Assembly (NCBI GenBank): GCA_944319735.1
Contig: CALUEU010000006.1
Span: 62,001 to 126,000, forward strand
From: an uncultured Methanomassiliicoccus sp.
GTDB lineage: Archaea > Thermoplasmatota > Thermoplasmata > Methanomassiliicoccales > Methanomassiliicoccaceae
Reading direction: 5' to 3'
DNA length: 64,000 nucleotides
The stretch's first letter is position 1; each line of letters opens with the position of its first letter. The notes under the pieces are model-generated. The model was not told the DNA's origin, made no database searches, and was given only the letters and a program-made list of their open reading frames with translations. Positions 7,694-17,401 of the stretch are shown piece by piece. Position numbers and translations under genes: made by a program.

Positions 7694-9373
7694 TTACATC
7701 ATTCCTGGAGGCATTCCGCCCATTCCAGGAGGCATTCCGCCCATTCCAGGAGGCATTCCACCAGGTGCTCCACCTGGAGCTGGACCTTGTTTAGATGCAA
7801 TAACGTCATCTATCCTGAGGATCATTGCTGCTACTTCTGTTGCAGACTCAATGATCTGTGTTTTTACTCTCAGGGGTTCAAGGATATTAAGATCGTACAT
7901 GTTTACGACTTTTCCTTCATCAAGGTCAATGCCCATATAGGATGCGTTCTTTGATTTCTTTTCGTGAGCTGTCTTTAGTTGAATTACTAGATCTATTGGA
8001 TCCAGTCCTGCGTTTTCAGACAAAGCCCATGGAATGACTTCGAGAGCCTCTGCAAATGCTTCAATTGCAAGTTGTTCTCTTCCACCTACGCTTGATGCAT
8101 ATGCTGCTAATTTCATGGACATTTCAATTTCTGGAGCTCCACCGCCAGCGACAACTTTTCCATCTTCAATTGCTACACCAACCACACGCAGTGCATCGTG
8201 TAGTGCACGTTCAACCTCAGCAACTACATGCTCTGTACCGCCACGTACAATGATGCTGACTGCTTTTGGATTTTTGCAACCAGTGATGAATGTCATATTT
8301 TCCTCGCCGATTTTCTTTTCTTCGACAAGACTTGCAGTACCGAGATCGGCTTTTGACAATGAATCAATGTTGCCTACTACGTTTCCACCAGTAGCCTTAG
8401 CAATCTTATCCATATCGGATTCTTTAAGCCTGCGGCAAGCATATATTCCAGCTTTAGACATGTAATGCTGTACTAAGTCATCCATTCCTTTCTGGCAAAA
8501 TACTACGTTTGCACCAACAGCTTTTACTTTTTCAACCATGTCTTTAAGGGTCTTTTCTTCTTCATCAAGGAAAGCCTGCATGGATGCTGGATCACGTATC
8601 TGGATTTTTGCTTCTACTTCAGTTTTCTTTATTTCAAAAGGTGAAGAGATTATTGCAATCTTAGCGTTAGATACGGATTTTGGCATGCGTGGATGGACTT
8701 TTTCTTTGTCGATAGCAAGACCGTTTATGAGCTCGGTATCTTTAATTGATCCTCCAGTTTTTGTCTCCACTTTGATGTTGTCTATATTTACAAGGGAGTC
8801 GTTTCCTCTCTTCTCGACAACGGACTTTACTGCATTAACACAAAGATCTGCAAGGTAATCGCGAGAATCTCCAACAGATTTTCCGATCATGGCTGTCTTG
8901 GATACTTTCTTCAAAATCTCATCACTGTTTGCATTGAATGCTATTTTTTCAAGTATTTTTACAGCTTCTGTTGCAGCTAATCTGTATCCATTAGCGATAA
9001 TTGTAGGATGTACATTCTGTTCGATCAAAGCCTCAGCTTTTTTAAGCAACTCTCCAGCAACAACTACGGAAGTTGTTGTTCCATCACCACATTCAGCATC
9101 CTGAGTTTTTGCTACTTCTACGATCATTTTAGCAGCTGGGTGCTGAACATCTATCTCTTTGAGGATTGTTACACCATCGTTCGTGATTACTACATCTCCA
9201 AGAGAATCAACAAGCATCTTGTCCATTCCTTTTGGACCTAATGTAGTCCTTACTGCATCAGCGATTGCACGTGCGGCAGCAATATTGTTGCTTTGAGCTT
9301 CTCTCTTTTTTGTGCGCTCTGTACCTTCCTTGAGCACAATGATTGGTTGACCTTGTCCTAAAGAATATCCCAT
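7694..9373 (-). CDS. ths: Thermosome subunit (group II chaperonin)
   Basis: 559 residues, the normal length. Visible family motifs are [17 protein letters not shown], the nucleotide-binding [15 protein letters not shown], and [10 protein letters not shown]. The C-terminus is a Gly-Met-Pro repeat (GGMPPGMGG units), the flexible tail that points into the folding chamber. Known: an ATP-driven double-ring folding machine in the archaeal cytosol. It has its own strong TATA box and a short leader with a good Shine-Dalgarno (AGGAG at 9381-9385). The DNA repeats of the tail region (about 7697-7760) reflect the GGM units, not a mobile repeat. Confidence 0.97.
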   Translation of the reverse strand: MGYSLGQGQPIIVLKEGTERTKKREAQSNNIAAARAIADAVRTTLGPKGMDKMLVDSLGDVVITNDGVTILKEIDVQHPAAKMIVEVAKTQDAECGDGTTTSVVVAGELLKKAEALIEQNVHPTIIANGYRLAATEAVKILEKIAFNANSDEILKKVSKTAMIGKSVGDSRDYLADLCVNAVKSVVEKRGNDSLVNIDNIKVETKTGGSIKDTELINGLAIDKEKVHPRMPKSVSNAKIAIISSPFEIKKTEVEAKIQIRDPASMQAFLDEEEKTLKDMVEKVKAVGANVVFCQKGMDDLVQHYMSKAGIYACRRLKESDMDKIAKATGGNVVGNIDSLSKADLGTASLVEEKKIGEENMTFITGCKNPKAVSIIVRGGTEHVVAEVERALHDALRVVGVAIEDGKVVAGGGAPEIEMSMKLAAYASSVGGREQLAIEAFAEALEVIPWALSENAGLDPIDLVIQLKTAHEKKSKNASYMGIDLDEGKVVNMYDLNILEPLRVKTQIIESATEVAAMILRIDDVIASKQGPAPGGAPGGMPPGMGGMPPGMGGMPPGMM

Positions 9374-9410
9374 AATGGGCCTCCTATTAAGAAGGAGTAG
9401 TTTAAAGCTT

Positions 9411-9420
9411 CTATATATAG
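9411..9420 (-). promoter_or_regulatory. TATA box of thermosome gene
   Basis: CTATATATAG preceded (in minus direction) by purine-rich GGAAAG as a BRE-like element. The distance predicts a transcript start near 9389, giving a leader of about 15 nt that includes the Shine-Dalgarno site. Confidence 0.75.
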
Positions 9421-9464
9421 CTTTCCATAGGTCACAGGATTATTTTTTGTTCTGGCATAGATGA

Positions 9465-10244
9465 TCAAAACACGTCTTCAACTTTTATTCCTGCAGACTT
9501 GCAACGAAATTTTATAAGATTTGAAACTTGATCAGAATTAATTGATGAAAATGGCAGAATGTTTTCTAAAGTGTCAGACAAACCAGGTCTAAGGTTTAGT
9601 CTATCTACCATTACTCTTTTTATTCCCGAATCAGCAATGTCATTGATCAGGCTGTCTGATTTGTCTGTAATTCCATATATTGTCGGTCCAATGAGGATAT
9701 AAACGTTCAACCCGATATCTACAAATTCTTTTGCAGCAGCCAGCCTCTTAGAAGGTAGAGGTACATCTTTTTCAAAAAATTTAGAATGTTCATCATCAGT
9801 AGAGATGCTGAACCCAATCTCAGCGCGTGTAAGATTTGCATAGAGATTAAGGTCGCGTATTGCCAAGTCAGATTTTGTTAGCAAACTCACTGGAAGATCT
9901 TCTTTAGAAATTTCCTGAAGGCATTGCCTAGTATTATGTATCACAGATTCTATGGGCTGATAAGGGTCTGTTACAGTACCTAAACCAATTACCCCTCTCT
10001 TGGTTTTTAGTTCTTTGGATAATAACTTCGATATTCCAGACTTTACCTTTACATCATTCCAAGCAGATCTGTCTATTTTTAAGATGTTTGGAGCATAGCA
10101 GTACGTGCAATTATGAGAACATCCGACATATGGATTGAGTGCATAATCCAAACTAGGAAGACGAGATGGAGAGAGTGCACAGGAACAAACCTGATATTTT
10201 AATTTAGGACCTGGAATAAAGTCATCTAGGTTAGACATAATCAT
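9465..10244 (-). CDS. Radical SAM protein, SplB-like (spore photoproduct lyase family)
   Basis: About 259 residues. The iron-sulfur motif is C-x3-C-x2-C in NPYVGCSHNCTYCYAP, preceded by ALNPY, a pattern of the COG1533 SplB-like family. Downstream GLGTVTDPYQPIE and LLTKSD fit the radical SAM barrel. ATG at 10244 is chosen over an in-frame TTG at 10247. It overlaps the end of the Nre gene by 14 bp, so the two are translationally linked. Known: SplB repairs spore photoproduct; most archaeal homologues have unknown substrates. Its link with Nre suggests a DNA damage role (inference). Confidence 0.85.
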   Translation of the reverse strand: MIMSNLDDFIPGPKLKYQVCSCALSPSRLPSLDYALNPYVGCSHNCTYCYAPNILKIDRSAWNDVKVKSGISKLLSKELKTKRGVIGLGTVTDPYQPIESVIHNTRQCLQEISKEDLPVSLLTKSDLAIRDLNLYANLTRAEIGFSISTDDEHSKFFEKDVPLPSKRLAAAKEFVDIGLNVYILIGPTIYGITDKSDSLINDIADSGIKRVMVDRLNLRPGLSDTLENILPFSSINSDQVSNLIKFRCKSAGIKVEDVF

Positions 10245-11514
10245 CAAGTCTTTTTTGTGTAAACATATCTTTCAAAATTCCAGAGTTAGATATCCACTGG
10301 TTTATAGGGATGCTCATTTTAGAGCCTACATGGTTTAATGCCTCATTTAATGTTTCAAATCTACATGGCTCTGTTTTTAATGCTGCCCTTACATTTTCTC
10401 TAACATTCCATACTCCAACAGGCATGATGTATCCAGGATGAGCTTCTCTAAATATTACGGCTCCAGCCTGTCTACCTTCACTCTGCAGAAGTTCGTTGAT
10501 TGCAAATCTTGCCGCATAATAACAACCCCCGATTTCTGCATATTGCTTTCTGCCATTGTAAAACTCATGAGAACTGATAATTTCCACGTCTTTTCCAAGA
10601 GGATTCCATACTGTATTTGGGAACCAAGCTTCTATTAGCTCATATCTCCATGAAACAGGCATAAGAAGAATGCTCCATCTGTTATCCAGCTGATACCAAT
10701 CATACACCCTCCAATCCTCAATTAAAGGATTATATTTTGTGTTCGAAAGTAGAGATTTTCCTAATATGTCATCAACTGCAGTAATAGACCATCTGGTTGG
10801 AACAAATTTTCTATTTTTATCTATTCCAAAAGCTCCTACTGAAAAGGCTTTCTGGATCTTGGAAACTAATACACCCTCTCCATACAGTGATTTAACAGCT
10901 TCTGTTGCTTTGAGGTCTGTATCATAAAATGCTTTTTCAACATGCTGTTCATATCTAGTATTTCCTACTTCAAGAGCTTTCAACCTTGCTGATGGTCCAA
11001 ATGGTTGCACTTCATCATCCAATACTAATCGTCCAACGGGTCTTTTCTGAAATGCGGCTTCTACTTCCAATGGATTTTCTGCTAAAGCAAGATCTCTAGT
11101 CTGATCGATTATTTTTCCAGCTTTGTGAAAATCAACCGCATCTATTCTGTGTTTTCCTCTAACTAAGGAAAATCGAAAATCCACAAATTCCTCAATGCTT
11201 TTTCCAACCCACAACTCAGGTGTGTCCATTATAGATGTGTCACCCATCATCGGTGGCACAAGCGGCCCAATATCAACTTTAGGATATCCATATCGCCCCA
11301 CAAATATACTTGGAGGCGACATTCCTTCAATGTCTAAAGAACTGATTAAATTTTTAGTTTTAGCTCTGGAATAAAATTTTACCATTAGCGGACATCTGTC
11401 TTTGCCGCAGAGATTTTTTGATCCTTTACATATGGCACAGGGAGAACTTGGCGGAATTACATCTACGTCTTCCGCATATTTGTTAAATCCCCCTACATCA
11501 AATGTTGCAGACAT
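10231..11514 (-). CDS. Nre-family DNA repair protein
   Basis: 427 residues. The N-terminal cysteine motif PCAICKGSKNLCGKDRCP (residues about 22-39), GMSPPSIFVGRYGYPKV and the long conserved core fit the archaeal Nre (NreA/NreB) family. The last residues, QKRLDDYV, resemble a PCNA-interacting box (Q-x-x-L-x-x-aromatic). Known: haloarchaeal Nre proteins act in repair of DNA damage together with PCNA. Here the gene is first in a two-gene unit with the SplB-like protein. There is a 64-bp gap to the upstream GNAT gene. Confidence 0.85.
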   Translation of the reverse strand: MSATFDVGGFNKYAEDVDVIPPSSPCAICKGSKNLCGKDRCPLMVKFYSRAKTKNLISSLDIEGMSPPSIFVGRYGYPKVDIGPLVPPMMGDTSIMDTPELWVGKSIEEFVDFRFSLVRGKHRIDAVDFHKAGKIIDQTRDLALAENPLEVEAAFQKRPVGRLVLDDEVQPFGPSARLKALEVGNTRYEQHVEKAFYDTDLKATEAVKSLYGEGVLVSKIQKAFSVGAFGIDKNRKFVPTRWSITAVDDILGKSLLSNTKYNPLIEDWRVYDWYQLDNRWSILLMPVSWRYELIEAWFPNTVWNPLGKDVEIISSHEFYNGRKQYAEIGGCYYAARFAINELLQSEGRQAGAVIFREAHPGYIMPVGVWNVRENVRAALKTEPCRFETLNEALNHVGSKMSIPINQWISNSGILKDMFTQKRLDDYV

Positions 11515-11578
11515 CCTTTTCTCTACTAATTCGTAAACTTATATATCTTGCCCCATCTGTACAAAAAAGAATGGGTGA

Positions 11579-12475
11579 TTAACCAGCCCATGAAATTATC
11601 TGATAGTCCCCATTCTCTGAAAAATCCCCTTTGCAAGTCATTCTTACATTGACTGCTTTATAAGAGTAATCTAAAGAAGGTAAGATTGATGCTAGTTCAC
11701 GATGCTCCAATGAAAATCGCATCATTAAACTATTTCTTCCCAGATCATAAGATCTTGCTTCACATGTAGATAGTAACTTGAACAATTCTTGCGAGGGTTT
11801 TTTACAATTTGGATCAATTATGAGGGCTTTGACAGAAGAGTATCTTATGTCACTGCCTCTGCTGAATGAATGGAGTATTGCAAAACCATTCTCAGTAAAA
11901 TATACGTGCCCTAAACCTGATAGCGCAGATTCCACTTCAGAAGATAAATCTAGACCTGGACAGACGTTATTACACAGTTTAGAAATGTCAAAGTCATCAG
12001 GAGAGTTTAACTCAGTAGCTCTGTACTCAGCTTCTGAAGATGTTATCTTTTCAGCCACCAATATTGATGTTCCAACAGAATATCCAAAAGATGTGTAAAA
12101 ATGCATATTTTTCTCACTCTTAGGAGATGTTTCCAAACCACATACTCTACATGAAGATAAGTATGTTCCACAGGCATTTAGCAATGCTTTTCCAATTTTT
12201 TTATTTTGATACTCAGGAAGTACTTCCAAAGGTCCTATCCAGCCAATATCCCCCCATTTATGACAAAAAGCAGACCCAATAATCTTTCCTCGATCTTCTG
12301 CAACAATGCAACCATCTGGATCACTTTTAAGATATGAATTTATTAATAGATCAGAACGTCTTGGATAAGTTATCTTACGCCCTGCATCTTTTGTTGCCAT
12401 GTCTGACCATGCTATCTGACCTACATCTTGAACCTGACTGACATCATTCTGTTTCATTATTCTGATATTAGTCAT
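11579..12475 (-). CDS. GNAT-family N-acetyltransferase
   Basis: 298 residues. The acetyl-CoA binding core lies in the first half: LEVLPEYQNKKIGKALLNA followed by LETSPKSEKNMHFYTSFGY. The second half (from about residue 150) is not a clear second GNAT motif. The start overlaps the stop of the PolX-like gene by 8 bp, so it belongs to the larB–PolX-like–GNAT operon. Substrate unknown. Confidence 0.8.
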   Translation of the reverse strand: MTNIRIMKQNDVSQVQDVGQIAWSDMATKDAGRKITYPRRSDLLINSYLKSDPDGCIVAEDRGKIIGSAFCHKWGDIGWIGPLEVLPEYQNKKIGKALLNACGTYLSSCRVCGLETSPKSEKNMHFYTSFGYSVGTSILVAEKITSSEAEYRATELNSPDDFDISKLCNNVCPGLDLSSEVESALSGLGHVYFTENGFAILHSFSRGSDIRYSSVKALIIDPNCKKPSQELFKLLSTCEARSYDLGRNSLMMRFSLEHRELASILPSLDYSYKAVNVRMTCKGDFSENGDYQIISWAG

Positions 12476-14102
12476 TTCGGTCTCTCCATGCTTTGTCCCG
12501 AATTTCAGCCGAGGTAAGAGTATTCAATAACCTCCTGTTAGGTAATTTTGCTTTTTCAGCTGCAATTTTTCCCAAATCCATTCTTCTTAGCTGGTGTGGA
12601 AAAATTGCATCTGTACCTATTGAATAGACAGCATCTTGTTCATAAACTTTGCAAATTGTTGAAGTATCTAGATCAGAACGATATGGTGATGTATTTATTT
12701 CTAAAGCTACACCATTATTGGAAGCTAATTTAAACAAATATTGGTAATCCAGTGATTGACTATTCCTGAGTCCTATTAAACGATTAAGAGGATGTCCCCA
12801 GATATCTACCCGAGGATCGCTCAACGCTTTAGCAATACGGTTCATCATTAGTTCTTCAGGGCAAGTCAGATGAGAATTGACTGATGCAATAACTAAGTCT
12901 GAAGAATCCATGATATCTTCTGGAGCTGATAAGATACCATCCTCAGAAATGTCAACTTCGATGCCTTTTAATACATCAATAGAACAGTTTAACCGGTCTA
13001 TATGTTCATTCCGTTTACGAATGAGGTCTGGAGTTGTGTGATTGCACAATCTGTCCACTATGCAGACATATTCATATCCTAAACAATCCGCTTGTGAAAT
13101 TATCTCGTTTAAATTTAGAAATCCATCTGCAGAAATAGAGCGTATTCGAAGATCACCTAGAATGATAATGTTTGATTCTCCACCTGATCGGAATTCTGGA
13201 GGTACATAACCCATTCCAAGACAAGAATATATATCAGCTTCAGTATTGATTTCATACATAGATTGAGGAGACAGTGTGAGTCCAAGACTAGCAGCTCTAT
13301 TTTCTAATAAATTAATATGCTCAGAAGGACCTGTAAGTCTCAATTGTTCAAATGGTATTTTTTCAGGATCCATGGACTTCAACATTGCTGCAGCACCAGA
13401 GATTGTTTTACCGGTAGCAGTTTGTTTATTGGCATGTGTTAATTCCTGAATCTCAGGACACATTGCAAACAAAGGTATGGCCCTATCCGCTGATGAAGAA
13501 ACAAGAATTGTAAATGCTGTTGCAGTCTCGTCTTTTCTCCTAAAGGGACCCGCAAGTTCTGCTTTCACAGTCCACTTGTCTTCAGATATGTATTTTAAAA
13601 CATTTTCAGCAGAGGCATTTACTACCCCATATGGAAGTTCTGCTGATTGTTCACCTAACCATGCAATAAAATTGTGCAATTTGGCTTCCACAGCAGTACC
13701 TAGTCCAGGAATATCACGGATTATTCCTTCCTCTAAGGCTAAAAGCAGATCAGCTGCTGAATGAACATCTGCAAATATGCAAACGTCAGCTATTTCCCTT
13801 AGAGTTAAGGGAAGTCTTCTGAAAATATCCATATCTTCTGGAAGAATGCTTCGTACATCTTCTAACATGCCTATTTTTCCAGTTTCAAAATACTCTATAA
13901 TCTTTGATTCTATTGAGGGTCCAACTCCTTTGATTTCTCGTATCCTTCCAGATGTGTAAATTTTATATAGATTCTCATTTAAGTTTAAAATTTCTTCTGA
14001 AGCATTTAGATATGAAGATGAACGCCATTGTTCACCTTGTATTTCCATAGCAATGGCTAAATCTTTAAAACAATTTGATATTGTACAATTCTCAGAGTTC
14101 AT
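12468..14102 (-). CDS. PolX-like protein (HhH + NTase-like + PHP), apparently inactive at both active sites
   Basis: 544 residues with the domain order of bacterial/archaeal PolX: helix-hairpin-helix elements (IKGVGPSIESKIIEYF at 57-72; IPGLGTAVEAKLHNFI at 131-146), a Pol-beta-like nucleotidyltransferase region, and a C-terminal PHP domain from about 314. Odd: in the NTase motif (184-200, AGPFRRKDETATAFTIL) the two catalytic aspartates of the usual GDIDIL are Ala196 and Thr198. In the PHP domain the usual HxH is R319-x-R321, TDH is VDR351, SVH is SVN409 and TDAH is TDAI500; E382 and H437 remain. The frame is intact. Inference: a scaffold or DNA-binding descendant of PolX. It overlaps larB and the GNAT gene. 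Confidence 0.8.
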   Translation of the reverse strand: MNSENCTISNCFKDLAIAMEIQGEQWRSSSYLNASEEILNLNENLYKIYTSGRIREIKGVGPSIESKIIEYFETGKIGMLEDVRSILPEDMDIFRRLPLTLREIADVCIFADVHSAADLLLALEEGIIRDIPGLGTAVEAKLHNFIAWLGEQSAELPYGVVNASAENVLKYISEDKWTVKAELAGPFRRKDETATAFTILVSSSADRAIPLFAMCPEIQELTHANKQTATGKTISGAAAMLKSMDPEKIPFEQLRLTGPSEHINLLENRAASLGLTLSPQSMYEINTEADIYSCLGMGYVPPEFRSGGESNIIILGDLRIRSISADGFLNLNEIISQADCLGYEYVCIVDRLCNHTTPDLIRKRNEHIDRLNCSIDVLKGIEVDISEDGILSAPEDIMDSSDLVIASVNSHLTCPEELMMNRIAKALSDPRVDIWGHPLNRLIGLRNSQSLDYQYLFKLASNNGVALEINTSPYRSDLDTSTICKVYEQDAVYSIGTDAIFPHQLRRMDLGKIAAEKAKLPNRRLLNTLTSAEIRDKAWRDRND

Positions 14103-14850
14103 CGTGGGGCCTTCTACATTTTAGGCTGATCAGTGCTGCAAAAGCTCCCGCACCGACTCCATTTCCGATATTAACCACTGAGATTCCCAGAGAGCATGAT
14201 TGTAGCATAGCCCTTAATGCAGTTTCGCCTTCTCCACCAAATCCATAACCTACGGCCGTAGGAAGCCCTATCACAGGTACAGTGGAAAACGAAGAAACTA
14301 CTGAAGCTAAAGCCCCTTCCATACCAGCTGCAACAATTATAGCATCAACGTCTGCATCTAACATATCTTTGAGAGGTTCTATAAACCTATGAAATGTAGC
14401 AATACCTACATCATATGACGTTAATGAGTTGATACCCATAGCAGCTGCTACAAGTCTTGCTTCTTCTGCATATTGAATGTCTGAAGTGCCTGCCGCCATT
14501 ATTCCTATCAAACCAATCGGTTCTGGAAAGTTTCCAATAATGATCATTTTTGCTTCTTCAGCATATATAGCTTCTGGAATCTTATCATGCACAGCATCAT
14601 AATGTTCCAAGGATGCTCTGGAGATAAGTAAGAGATCACTTTCAGCTTTACAGGCTATTTCGGCTGTTTTTGTTGGAGATTTTCCTTCACCGAATATGAT
14701 TTCTGGAATTCCTTTCCGGTTAAAACGATTTTTGTCAAATAGTGTATGATTTCCTATTGTCTGAATGTAATCTAATCGTAGCTGTTTTTCAGCTTCATCG
14801 GCAGAGAGTTTTCCCTCTTTATATTCATTTAAAATTTTCCTTACATTCAT
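14092..14850 (-). CDS. larB: LarB, nickel-pincer cofactor biosynthesis (pyridinium-3,5-biscarboxylate synthase)
   Basis: About 252 residues from ATG at 14850 (an in-frame TTG lies at 14868). The C-terminal half is PurE-like: GTSDIQYAEEARLVA, AAGMEGALASVV and GLPTAVGYGFGGEGETAL are typical of LarB. Known: LarB carboxylates and hydrolyses nicotinic acid adenine dinucleotide, the first step of the nickel-pincer nucleotide cofactor. It diverges from larE, the sulfur-transfer enzyme of the same pathway, with about 57 bp between. larC is not in the window. Its 3' end overlaps the PolX-like gene by 11 bp. Confidence 0.9.
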   Translation of the reverse strand: MNVRKILNEYKEGKLSADEAEKQLRLDYIQTIGNHTLFDKNRFNRKGIPEIIFGEGKSPTKTAEIACKAESDLLLISRASLEHYDAVHDKIPEAIYAEEAKMIIIGNFPEPIGLIGIMAAGTSDIQYAEEARLVAAAMGINSLTSYDVGIATFHRFIEPLKDMLDADVDAIIVAAGMEGALASVVSSFSTVPVIGLPTAVGYGFGGEGETALRAMLQSCSLGISVVNIGNGVGAGAFAALISLKCRRPHDEL

Positions 14851-14907
14851 CAGTCTGCTAAAAAGCAAATCAACATTTTAAAGACGTGGGTAGTTATCTG
14901 TGTTGAG

Positions 14908-15684
14908 ATGAATGAAAAATTAAAAAGATTAGAGCTTGCACTCAAGGAAATGAAAAGTGTAGCTATTGCATATTCTGGAGGAGTAGATAGTACATTTTTG
15001 TTATATGAAGCTCAAAAAGTATTGGGTAAAAACGCTGTTATAGGAATTTTGAATGTGTCTCCAATAAATAGCACCCGCTCTACACAATCTGCCCGTAATA
15101 CTGCCAAAGTAATCGGAGCAAATATTATTGAAATATCTGTAATAAATAGTAAACTAAAAATGAATCCAGTTGATAGGTGTTATATTTGCAAGAAATCAAT
15201 GATGTCTGAAATTAAAAAAATTTCTGAAAAGCTCAAAATGAATTGCGTAGCTGAAGGCAGCATTGCTGATGATGAACCGTCTTTAAGGCCAGGCATGAAA
15301 GCCATTAAAGAGCTTGGTATAATATCTCCACTAAAAGATGCAGGATTGACAAAAAAAGAAATTAGACAATTATCTGCTGAAGCCAATCTTCCAACTGCAA
15401 ATTATGCATCTGGAACCTGTTTGATGACTCGAATACCATATGGAGAAGAAGTAAGTGATGAAAAATTACAGACTATTGAAAAAGCAGAAGAAATTTTACT
15501 ATCATTGGGAATTTTTAATCTAAGGGTGAGATGCCATGGAGATCTTGCTAGAATAGAAGTTCCGTGTGAATTGTTAGAGTCTATTATTGTTCATCACAAA
15601 CATATATCAGATGAATTTAAAAAATTGGGATTTAAATATACATGTCTAGATCTAGAAGGATATAGAGCAGGAAGCATGGATTAA
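14908..15684 (+). CDS. larE: LarE, ATP-dependent sulfur transferase for nickel-pincer cofactor
   Basis: 258 residues of usual LarE length. The PP-loop ATP site is SGGVDS at 23-28; later DRCYICKKSM (89-98) and SGTCLMTRIPYGE (168-180) with Cys171 at the place of the sacrificial cysteine of Lactobacillus LarE. Another Cys209 lies in RVRCHGDLARIEV, where many relatives have His; extra cysteines are found in LarE forms that carry a 4Fe-4S cluster, so this one may belong to either class. Known: LarE adenylates and thiolates the pyridinium dicarboxylate. Divergent from larB. Confidence 0.9.
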   Translation: MNEKLKRLELALKEMKSVAIAYSGGVDSTFLLYEAQKVLGKNAVIGILNVSPINSTRSTQSARNTAKVIGANIIEISVINSKLKMNPVDRCYICKKSMMSEIKKISEKLKMNCVAEGSIADDEPSLRPGMKAIKELGIISPLKDAGLTKKEIRQLSAEANLPTANYASGTCLMTRIPYGEEVSDEKLQTIEKAEEILLSLGIFNLRVRCHGDLARIEVPCELLESIIVHHKHISDEFKKLGFKYTCLDLEGYRAGSMD

Positions 15685-15686
15685 GC

Positions 15687-17225
15687 TTACTCTGATTCTT
15701 TCCGTTCTACAGTGTTGTTGAATGTAATAACATTCTGAGGGAATGGTATCTCTATACCTTCTTCATTAAATCTGTTGTTGATCTGTGCTTTTATTTCAGA
15801 ATTTACTCTCCACATCTTTCTGATGTCATCCACATAATACCAAATTGCAAAATCAAGAGAGCTTGGACCGAAATTACTGAAACGCACATATGGTGCTTGT
15901 GCTTTATTATCGTGCACTACATCTGGATGATTATTTACGATATCCAGTAAGATAGATTCTACCTTTTCAACATCACTTCCATATGCAACTCCGATGGATG
16001 TGTAAAGTGCACGATGATTATCTGGTTCAGAATAATTTGTAACTTTATTTGCAGCCACTGTTGTGTTGGGAATTATTACAATGTCATGGTTTATAAGATC
16101 GTATAACTGAGTTGAACGTATTCCTATCTTTTTCACTTCACAGATTTCCCCACTATCTAACATGACCCTGTCACCGATTTTAAACGGCCTGTCGAGCATG
16201 ACCTGAAGTCCTGCGAAGAAACTACCGAAAACATCTTTTGCTGCCAGTGCCACGATTGATGCACCTAAACCAAAACCAGCAACCAGCAGTGTCACATCAA
16301 TGCCAAGGGCATTAAGAAGAAATACGATGCCAGCAGCCGGAATCAAGATCATACCGAGAAAATGAAGTATCGGAACGATAGCAGATCCAAAATTAGATCC
16401 TACTTTGTTAGACCAGGCGCGTAGGAAGCTTATGAAAACCTTATCAAATATGCGATAAGCAACCAAGGTATAAATTGCAGCTAAAATAATAATTACGATC
16501 TTGTGCATTAAAAGATGGTTATCATTGGAGATGCTCAATATATCTACAGAGCTCACTAACCCATATATGAGAATTGTAATTAGAATTGGGACCCGAGTGA
16601 TGTCATAGATTGTATTATCATACTTATTTTTGGTTTTGAGTGTAAACCTCTCCACAAACGGATCTATAATAAAATAGACTACAACCCCAATCAATATCCA
16701 GATTGCTAATGTAATGATGAATGTCCACACCAGGCTGTTGAATGGGGCTGGAAGTGTATTTTCCCAGCCAAATATTTTGTTTCCTACTGATGAGAATAGA
16801 GAAGTTATATTGATTGTAGCCTGCTCATCATAAGTTTTCTCAGAACCAGGTTGTGAAAGATCATGAACTGTAAAGTGTACATATAGAATTACACTCTTGG
16901 TACTGGCCCCCTCATATGTATTTACCTTAATGCTGATTACTTCATTCGAACCGCTTTCTAGAGTGTAATTTTTATTATACTCTAATGATCCTACAGAACT
17001 GTCACTCAGTTCAGCTCTGACATCAATCAAGTACATGGTGTCGGCTAGATTTGAGATTCCCCATTCAAAAGTACAAGACTCTCCAGCTGTAACATCTGCT
17101 TCAGAATCTCCAAAGCCATGAATGGCGGTTTCACCAGATACCGATGGTATGAGGATAAGAGCCAACATGATTGATATTACTAAGATGGGGAATTTTTTAG
17201 ACACTACTGACACGCATAACTTCAA
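15687..17225 (-). CDS. MscS-family mechanosensitive channel with extracytoplasmic N-terminal domain
   Basis: 512 residues. A signal peptide-like start (about 1-31), a beta-rich outer domain of about 130 residues, then at least five membrane segments, ending with the MscS pore and beta domain: GFGLGASIVALAAKDVFGSFFAGLQVMLDRPFKIGDRVML appears here as GLGASIVALAAKDVFGS and DRPFKIGDRVM. Known: opens on membrane tension after osmotic downshift. The outer domain resembles CARDB-like folds of archaeal surface proteins. Its stop is 2 bp from the stop of larE. Confidence 0.88.
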   Translation of the reverse strand: MKLCVSVVSKKFPILVISIMLALILIPSVSGETAIHGFGDSEADVTAGESCTFEWGISNLADTMYLIDVRAELSDSSVGSLEYNKNYTLESGSNEVISIKVNTYEGASTKSVILYVHFTVHDLSQPGSEKTYDEQATINITSLFSSVGNKIFGWENTLPAPFNSLVWTFIITLAIWILIGVVVYFIIDPFVERFTLKTKNKYDNTIYDITRVPILITILIYGLVSSVDILSISNDNHLLMHKIVIIILAAIYTLVAYRIFDKVFISFLRAWSNKVGSNFGSAIVPILHFLGMILIPAAGIVFLLNALGIDVTLLVAGFGLGASIVALAAKDVFGSFFAGLQVMLDRPFKIGDRVMLDSGEICEVKKIGIRSTQLYDLINHDIVIIPNTTVAANKVTNYSEPDNHRALYTSIGVAYGSDVEKVESILLDIVNNHPDVVHDNKAQAPYVRFSNFGPSSLDFAIWYYVDDIRKMWRVNSEIKAQINNRFNEEGIEIPFPQNVITFNNTVERKESE

Positions 17226-17273
17226 TATTTAAAAAAGTACCTGAAGCCTGCCTAAAAATAGGAAAGAAAGAAG

Positions 17274-17345
17274 TGGACTGAGCGGGATTTGAACCCGCGG
17301 CCTCGACATTGCGAATGTCGCGATCTACCCCTGATCTATCAGCCC
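17274..17345 (-). tRNA. tRNA-Ala (anticodon CGC)
   Basis: 72-nt cloverleaf on the minus strand. Acceptor GGGCTGA pairs with TCAGTCC and includes the G3:U70 wobble that is the identity mark of tRNA-Ala. Anticodon stem CGACA/TGTCG encloses loop TTCGCAA (anticodon CGC). T-arm contains GGTTCAAATCC. CCA is not encoded and no intron is seen. Confidence 0.95.
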
Positions 17346-17401
17346 TTGCAATTTCCTGTAAGATTGTTTTGTTTATATCTCTTTGCTAGCACACTGTACG
17401 A

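Noticed and set aside
7697-7765. Short tandem DNA repeats, possible repeat array
   Set aside because: They encode the Gly-Gly-Met tail of the thermosome and are explained by protein sequence.
8034-9241. Several plus-strand open frames opposite the thermosome gene
   Set aside because: They are antisense shadows of a strongly conserved gene and have no start signals of their own.
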